DNA of 64,000 nt from Acidobacteria bacterium Ga0077551 (GTDB lineage: Bacteria; Pseudomonadota; Alphaproteobacteria; Caulobacterales; Hyphomonadaceae), in contig LNFC01000009.1 of NCBI GenBank assembly GCA_001464545.1, forward strand, positions 51,826-115,825, read 5' to 3'. Below the pieces are notes generated by a model. The model ran no database searches. It saw only the letters and a program-made list of their open reading frames with translations, and had not been told where the DNA came from. Position 1 is the stretch's first letter, and each line of letters starts with the position of its first letter. Of this stretch, positions 59,580 to 64,000 are shown piece by piece. The translations under genes were made by a program, and so were the position numbers.

Positions 59580-59817
59580 GTTCAAAACCACTTCACGGTC
59601 CTATGCGTTTCACCCCGCTTCTGCAGGGGTATGAGACAGACCCTACACGAGGCGGTTTAAGCCCGGCCTTGACTTGAAAGATGAGTTTGGACGCCCCCGT
59701 TAGGGGGATGTTTGGAAACCTGTTCCGGGGCGGGACAATCCGGCGGAATGGGGCCAAAACCCGCCCGGATGGGGGTTTATGTGCCAGATTCTGGAGAGGT
59801 TTGCGCCAATCAGCGCA

Positions 59818-59882
59818 GATTCCCGCGAAGGCGGGGATCGGGATTGGCAGGGGCCTCGATAGAACCCCGCCTTGGCGGGGAC
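59818..59882. repeat. Two GC-rich palindromic repeat units
   Basis: TCCCGCGAAGGCGGGGA (59821-59837) and CCCCGCCTTGGCGGGG (59865-59880) are hairpin-forming and nearly reverse complements of each other. They lie just past the stop codon of the minus-strand phosphotransferase gene (59894), so they may serve as a bidirectional transcript end. They resemble the short intergenic palindromes common in this group. Confidence 0.55.
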
Positions 59883-59893
59883 AAGCGGATTTC

Positions 59894-60985
59894 CTAGGAC
59901 AGCGTCTTCAGCAACTCCAGGCTGTTGTTTTCCCGGATCTGCGCGCAGTGGCGGCGCAGCATCGTCAGGAACATGTCGTCGCCGCGCTCCGTCTGCTTCA
60001 CCAGCATGGCTGCAGCGAAGGCGACCGAGACGCCGTAGAAGGCGAACCAGCGATAGTGCGTATAGAGATCATCGAAGCTGTAGCTGGTGATGCCTTCGGC
60101 GTTCAGGCAATCATGATAGTGGCGCAGCAGGGCCTGCTCATGCTTCGGGCGGTCCTCACGGGTGAGGCCCGCGCCGATGAAGTAGGAGACGTCATTGGCG
60201 GGCGCGCCCTTGCCGGCGGTCTGCCAGTCGACGACGGCCAGCGGCTTCTTGGCGCCCGGCTTGCCGAACAGCATGTTGTCGAGCCGGTAGTCCGAATGCG
60301 TCAGCGCGAACGGGCCCTGATAGGCCTCGCCCCATTTCGGCAGGCTCGCGGCGTAGGCATCGCCCACCTCGATCAGGTCGGCATTGAGCTTTTCGGCGTA
60401 GCGATCCTTGAAGCCGCCCCAGAGGCCGGCCACCATTTCGGAGCTGAGGCCCGGCGGCGGCGCCTTGGCGGAGCCCTGCAACCAGTCATGCTCGTCCAGC
60501 ACAGGGTCCTGCCAGTGCGAGGCGTGCAGCACGGCGGCCGCTTCCATGGCAAGGCGCGCGTCCTCGACGCCGCAGCCTTTCAGCTGGTCGCCCTGCTCGG
60601 AGGGCGACATGTCTTCCATGATCAGGGCGAATCGGTTGGTCTCCGGGTCATAGTCCGTGTACAGCGCGTTCGGCGTGATGCGGCCCGCCACTTTCGGGAA
60701 TGTCCGGTAAAACATCACTTCGCGCTTGTAATGGTTCAGCAGCTTTGCCGTCATGATGCTGGCTTCACTGGCCGACGGGAACTTGCCAACGAGCGTCTTC
60801 GGCGCGTTTGCGCCCGCATGCGCGTAGTCAAATACAAAGCGCACGTTCTCGCCGATCTGGCCCGTGCCGATCGACTTGGCGGTGAAGCCGCGCACCTCGG
60901 CGTCAATGCCGATTTCGGCAAACAGCGTGTTGAACCAGTCCGCTTTCAGTTCGAGCGGATGGGTATCGAGTCCGGGACGGGTCAT
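59894..60985 (-). CDS. Phosphotransferase family protein (aminoglycoside-kinase-like fold)
   Basis: This 363-residue kinase-like protein shows the catalytic loop HSDYRLDNMLFG and metal-binding DWQTAGKG, the APH/EcKinase signature. The ATP-binding N-lobe (KSIGTGQIGENVRFVFDY, LVGKF) is present. The substrate is not known; a CoA- or alcohol-type small molecule is usual. Its start overlaps the TetR-like gene's stop by 4 bases. Confidence 0.9.
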   Translation of the reverse strand: MTRPGLDTHPLELKADWFNTLFAEIGIDAEVRGFTAKSIGTGQIGENVRFVFDYAHAGANAPKTLVGKFPSASEASIMTAKLLNHYKREVMFYRTFPKVAGRITPNALYTDYDPETNRFALIMEDMSPSEQGDQLKGCGVEDARLAMEAAAVLHASHWQDPVLDEHDWLQGSAKAPPPGLSSEMVAGLWGGFKDRYAEKLNADLIEVGDAYAASLPKWGEAYQGPFALTHSDYRLDNMLFGKPGAKKPLAVVDWQTAGKGAPANDVSYFIGAGLTREDRPKHEQALLRHYHDCLNAEGITSYSFDDLYTHYRWFAFYGVSVAFAAAMLVKQTERGDDMFLTMLRRHCAQIRENNSLELLKTLS

Positions 60986-61599
60986 GGGGTAGCTTCTTCG
61001 GTTTCTGGTTTTGTGGCGAAGCGGCCGCCGGTGAGGCGGCGGAACTGGCCGAGGCGTTCCTCGGCGCGGCGCAGGCCCTTGTCGAGCGCCGCCATGGTGA
61101 GGGCAAAGTCGCCGCTGGTTTCCTTGCGCCAGGCGCGTTCGGCCTGCGCGATCACGATGCCGATAGCGATGCGCTTCAGGCTGGCGGGCGCGCCGGCGTC
61201 ATTGTCGAGCCCGGCGGACGCGAGCGCCCAGGCGGCGCTGGCATGGCGATGATTTGGCAGGCGGACGAGATGATACAGCGAAGACTCGCGGAACTTGGTG
61301 ATCTCGGTGATGCCCGCGCGGTAAGGCTCCATCGCCTCGAACCGCAGCATGATGACATCGAACAGGCGCTCGCGCGCCGAGGTCTCGTCCGGCACGCCCT
61401 CGGCCGACATCGCCTTGTCGAAATGCGCGTCCATCGCTTCGACGAGATCCTCGCGGGCCGCCACGCCGTGAAAATCCGAAAGCGTCAGCTTCGCTTTCGC
61501 GGCAATGTCCGCCAGCGGAATATCCGACCAGGCCCGCGTCGCGGCCAGGTCGAGGGCGGCTTTCAGCCCCTTCTCGATAATCTTTTCAGCAGCCGCCAA
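60982..61599 (-). CDS. TetR-like (or COQ9-like) helical protein
   Basis: This 205-residue helical protein has an N-terminal segment with TetR-type helix-turn-helix spacing (AALDLAATRAWSDIPLADIAAKAKLTLSDFHGVAAREDLVEAMDAHF). A C-terminal helical domain follows. TetR regulators and COQ9 proteins share this fold; COQ9 usually has a longer lipid-binding C-terminus. A regulator of its phosphotransferase partner is the simpler reading. Nineteen bases separate it from proC. Confidence 0.72.
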   Translation of the reverse strand: MAAAEKIIEKGLKAALDLAATRAWSDIPLADIAAKAKLTLSDFHGVAAREDLVEAMDAHFDKAMSAEGVPDETSARERLFDVIMLRFEAMEPYRAGITEITKFRESSLYHLVRLPNHRHASAAWALASAGLDNDAGAPASLKRIAIGIVIAQAERAWRKETSGDFALTMAALDKGLRRAEERLGQFRRLTGGRFATKPETEEATP

Positions 61600-61617
61600 G
61601 GCGGGCCTCCCGGGGTT

Positions 61618-62430
61618 TCAGTCTGCCTCTTTTGACAGCTGCCGGTCGCGGGCGGCGGCAGCGCGCAGGGCGTCTCTAAGCAACCGCGGCATCCCACCCG
61701 TGTCCATGAGGATGTCAAGGGCCGCCTGGGTGGTGCCGCCGGGGGAAGTGACCGCGCGGCGCAGGGTTTCGGGATCGTCGCCGCTGGCCGCCATCAGCGC
61801 CGCGGCGCCTTCGATGGTGCGCCGGGCGAGGCGCTGGGCAAGCGCCCTGGGCAGGCCTTCGGACTCCCCCGCCTCTGCCATCGATTCCGCCAGCAGAAAG
61901 AGATAGGCCGGGCCACTGCCGGAGAGCGCGGTGACCGCGGACATCATCGACTCGTCGACCGGCCCATGCACCTCGCCGAGTGGGGCGAGCAATGCGGTGG
62001 CGGCGTCAAGGTCAGCCGCGGCGAGACCGGGCGCCGCCGAGAACACGGTGATCCCCTGCCCGATCGAGCCCGGCGTGTTCGGCATCGAGCGGATGATGCG
62101 GGAGGTCTCCAGCCGGCGCGAGAGCTGCGCGATGCGCACACCGGCCATGATCGACACGGCGAGCGTTTTGGAGCTGACGAAACCGCGCGCCATCTCCGCA
62201 ATGCCCGCGAACTGCTGCGGCTTGACCGCGAGAACGAGGATGGCAGCAGGTGCGGGCGGCGGGTTCAGGATGATCTTGCCGTCTGCGGCCCAGGCCGAAA
62301 TCTCTTCCGACGGGCGCGGCTCGATGACGGCGATCTTGCGTTTCGACTTTCCCTTCAGCCAGCCGCGCACGAGCGCTGCGCCCATCCGGCCGGCCCCGAT
62401 CAGAACTAGGGACGGCGGGGCAACAGCCAT
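61618..62430 (-). CDS. proC: Pyrroline-5-carboxylate reductase
   Basis: This 270-residue P5C reductase performs the last step of proline synthesis. The NADPH motif is LVLIGAGRMGAALVRGWL. The active-site and dimer regions are RSMPNTPGSIGQGITVF, MMSAVTALSGSGPAYLFLLAES and VTSPGGTTQAAL. It starts 8 bases after the YbjN-type gene stop. Confidence 0.96.
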   Translation of the reverse strand: MAVAPPSLVLIGAGRMGAALVRGWLKGKSKRKIAVIEPRPSEEISAWAADGKIILNPPPAPAAILVLAVKPQQFAGIAEMARGFVSSKTLAVSIMAGVRIAQLSRRLETSRIIRSMPNTPGSIGQGITVFSAAPGLAAADLDAATALLAPLGEVHGPVDESMMSAVTALSGSGPAYLFLLAESMAEAGESEGLPRALAQRLARRTIEGAAALMAASGDDPETLRRAVTSPGGTTQAALDILMDTGGMPRLLRDALRAAAARDRQLSKEAD

Positions 62431-62437
62431 CTATGCC

Positions 62438-62941
62438 TCAGGCTTCGCCGTGGGTTTCGAACATCACAGCGTCGATCGCTTCGCGCGGCGACTTGCCGGC
62501 CCAGACGAGGAAGTTGAAGGCGGGCATGAACCGGTCGGCGGCGCTGACAGCCGCCGCAATGACGGCGCGGATTTCGCCCTGGCTGACCTCGTCGCGGCCC
62601 TCCATCGGGAAGGTGTAGCGGTAGATGATCACGCCGTCGTCCGACCAGAAATCGAAGTGCCCAACCCAGAGACGCTCGTTGGCAAGCATCACCAGTTCGG
62701 CGATCGCGCTGCGCTTGGCGGCCATCGCTTTCACGTCGAGGGTCAGGGAGAAGTGGATCGCGGAAGGCTCAGGGCGGTAGGCGAACAGCGCGCCCATGTC
62801 GCCCCAGCGGGTTTCGGCAACGACCTGGAGGGTGCCTTCCTCGTCGCGCTCAAACGGCCAGTTGGCGGCTTCCAGGACCATTTCCACGATATCGAGCGGG
62901 TCGATGTCGAAGTCCTGGCTGTGTTCGAGTTCAAGGCTCAT
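62438..62941 (-). CDS. YbjN domain protein
   Basis: This 167-residue YbjN-family protein has the type III secretion chaperone-like fold. It opens with DIDPLDIVEMVLEAANWPFERDEEGTLQV and contains FWSDDGVIIYRYTFPMEG and a C-terminal ADRFMPAFNFLVWAGKSPREAID. E. coli YbjN is linked to stress and motility control. GGAGG lies 8 bases before ATG 62941. Order ybjN-proC is common in alphaproteobacteria. Confidence 0.93.
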   Translation of the reverse strand: MSLELEHSQDFDIDPLDIVEMVLEAANWPFERDEEGTLQVVAETRWGDMGALFAYRPEPSAIHFSLTLDVKAMAAKRSAIAELVMLANERLWVGHFDFWSDDGVIIYRYTFPMEGRDEVSQGEIRAVIAAAVSAADRFMPAFNFLVWAGKSPREAIDAVMFETHGEA

Positions 62942-63052
62942 TCGGGCGCCTCCGCATCGGTTTCGTGGATTGGTGCCGGATTCGTGTGACAAATCCACAA
63001 CCGAACAAACCGGGCCGTCTCAGGCTTGTCCATCGGCTTCAACAGTGGGCGT

Positions 63053-63313
63053 TCAGGATTTCGGGGAATTCGCCTGCGCCGCTTCGAGGGCGGCCAGCCG
63101 GGCTTCCAGCGTTTCCACACGGTCCAGCGCAGCGGTGGCGATGGCCTTCAGGGCTTCGACTTCGTCGCGGCCGGCAAGGTCCATGTCGGCGATCAAAGCC
63201 CGCACGCGGGCCTGCGCGGCGGTCTTGGCTTCCTCGCCTGCTGCGCGCGCGGCGCCGAGGGCGCCGGTCATCAGGCTGGCGATGTCATCGAGCAGTGGAT
63301 TTGTGCCTGCCAT
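63053..63313 (-). CDS. ubiK: UbiK/YqiC-type accessory factor (BMFP domain)
   Basis: This 86-residue protein has two helices: an N-terminal amphipathic helix (NPLLDDIASLMTGALGAARAAGEE) and a C-terminal coiled-coil (ALDRVETLEARLAALEAAQ). This is the BMFP layout of UbiK, which helps assemble the aerobic ubiquinone synthesis complex. It is divergent from lgt, a usual gene neighbour. Confidence 0.92.
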   Translation of the reverse strand: MAGTNPLLDDIASLMTGALGAARAAGEEAKTAAQARVRALIADMDLAGRDEVEALKAIATAALDRVETLEARLAALEAAQANSPKS

Positions 63314-63387
63314 GCAGTTACTCCTTCGCGCCGGGTGAGGCGGTGCCTAACAGATAGGCGCGCCGGCAGACAGGGAAAAGACGCCGC

Positions 63388-64000
63388 ATGACCGAACTGC
63401 TGACGATGATAAGCGTTTACCTTGGCCAGGCCGTTATGACGTTCCCGGAATGGCGCCCGGCGCTCCTGTCCCTTGATTTCGGCTTCGTCGGTCTCGGCGA
63501 GTTCCACCTGCGCTGGTACGCGCTCGGCTACATCGCCGGCATTGGCGGGGCATGGTGGTATGGCTCGCAGCTGCTGAAGCGCGCCTCGCTGTGGAAGAGC
63601 GAGCCGCCGCTTTCCCAGGAAGGCCTTGATGACCTGATGTTCTGGATCATCATCGGCATCATCCTTGGCGGGCGGTTTGGCTACGTCCTGTTCTACATGG
63701 TGCCCTACCAGATGGACGTGCTGGCGGCGGACCCGTTGACGGTGCTGCGTATCTGGGACGGCGGCATGGCCTTCCATGGCGGCATCCTGGGCGTGGCACT
63801 GGTGCTCTGGTTCTTCGCGGCCAAGCGCGGCGTGCCGCTGCTGTCGGTCGGCGACATTGCCGGGGTCACCGCGCCGATCGGCATCGGACTCGTGCGGATC
63901 GCGAATTTTACCAATGCGGAACTCTACGGCCGCCCGACCGATGCCTCCATCGGCATGGTATTTCCAGAGGGCTATGTGCCGGGCTCGACCCCGCCCGCCT
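63388..64000 (+). CDS. lgt: Prolipoprotein diacylglyceryl transferase Lgt, N-terminal part
   Basis: This is the first about 204 residues of Lgt; the gene continues past the window. The membrane segments contain LRWYALGYIAGIGGAWWYG, WIIIGIILGGRFGYVLFY and WDGGMAFHGGILG, with the conserved Tyr, Arg and His-Gly-Gly, and then GIGLVRIANFTNAELYGRP. It transfers diacylglycerol to the lipobox cysteine of lipoproteins. The several predicted lipoproteins in this window are its likely substrates. Confidence 0.96.
   Translation, partial: MTELLTMISVYLGQAVMTFPEWRPALLSLDFGFVGLGEFHLRWYALGYIAGIGGAWWYGSQLLKRASLWKSEPPLSQEGLDDLMFWIIIGIILGGRFGYVLFYMVPYQMDVLAADPLTVLRIWDGGMAFHGGILGVALVLWFFAAKRGVPLLSVGDIAGVTAPIGIGLVRIANFTNAELYGRPTDASIGMVFPEGYVPGSTPPA

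Noticed and set aside
59821..59880. GC-rich palindromes as a CRISPR array
   Set aside because: There are only two units, inverted relative to each other, with no regular spacers; they behave as hairpins or a transcript end.
59681..61252. 523-codon plus-strand open frame
   Set aside because: It is antisense to the phosphotransferase and TetR-like genes; no recognisable motif and no ribosome site.

Overview
The window is high-GC DNA from an alphaproteobacterium, most likely a dimorphic, stalked or budding type (Caulobacterales/Hyphomonadaceae-like). This rests on a SciP-type CtrA inhibitor next to a fliF-fliG-flbE-fliN operon, a perfect CtrA box (TTAA-N7-TTAA) in front of that operon, a phasin, a ClpS/ClpA pair, UbiK and KDO-LPS genes. 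About 65 protein genes, three tRNAs and several terminators and operators can be supported. No rRNA, CRISPR array, transposase or prophage module was found.

Layout. 126-4073 (-): the Anbu operon (circularly permuted ATP-grasp, alpha-E protein, transglutaminase, Anbu peptidase). 4198-12953: SLC13 permease, class I methyltransferase, tRNA-Tyr and tRNA-Gly, RlmB, sulfotransferase, acyl-CoA dehydrogenase, RidA, ThiO. 13491-17169 (+): a Fbp-type ferric-iron ABC transporter. 17253-19517: secreted M48 protease and a DsbA-like protein. 19662-21461: a small, lower-GC accessory patch with a Fic protein and gene debris. 21527-24832: carotenoid oxygenase with DUF2141, ArfB, an RcnB-like protein. 25047-26689: a 26-codon leader ORF with an extreme Shine-Dalgarno, kdsA, and an RluE-type pseudouridine synthase that appears to start at CTG. 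26696-38757: serine hydrolase, clpS and clpA, DUF1499, TPR protein, phasin, D,D-carboxypeptidase, kdsD, SIMPL protein, tRNA-Ile2, CapD-type epimerase. 38828-41400: siderophore receptor and a broken DUF1428 gene.

41530-53029 is the most distinctive region and reads as a phosphorus-scavenging locus. A PhnD-PhnC-PhnE-like ABC transporter is followed, with start/stop overlap, by an unrecognised protein made of two related thioredoxin-fold-like domains. Divergent to it are an RpiR/SIS regulator and, convergent with that, a HAD-IIA phosphatase. Then come a TonB-dependent receptor, a TAT-exported PhoD phosphodiesterase/phosphatase and a secreted PHP phosphoesterase. A Pho-box-like direct repeat (TGTCAT-N5-TGTCAT) lies in the phnD/rpiR intergenic region. 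Together these can cover outer-membrane uptake, periplasmic dephosphorylation, inner-membrane import and cytoplasmic dephosphorylation; the true substrate is unknown.

53132-57000 holds a DCC protein, folE directly followed by a BLUF blue-light photoreceptor, a triple-repeat lipoprotein and phenylalanine hydroxylase. FolE and PhhA suggest local pterin metabolism that may be light-linked. 56994-59579 (-) is sciP, the CtrA box and a flagellar switch operon whose FliF-like protein is only 223 residues. The window ends with a phosphotransferase, TetR-like protein, proC, ybjN, ubiK and the start of lgt, which is cut by the window edge.
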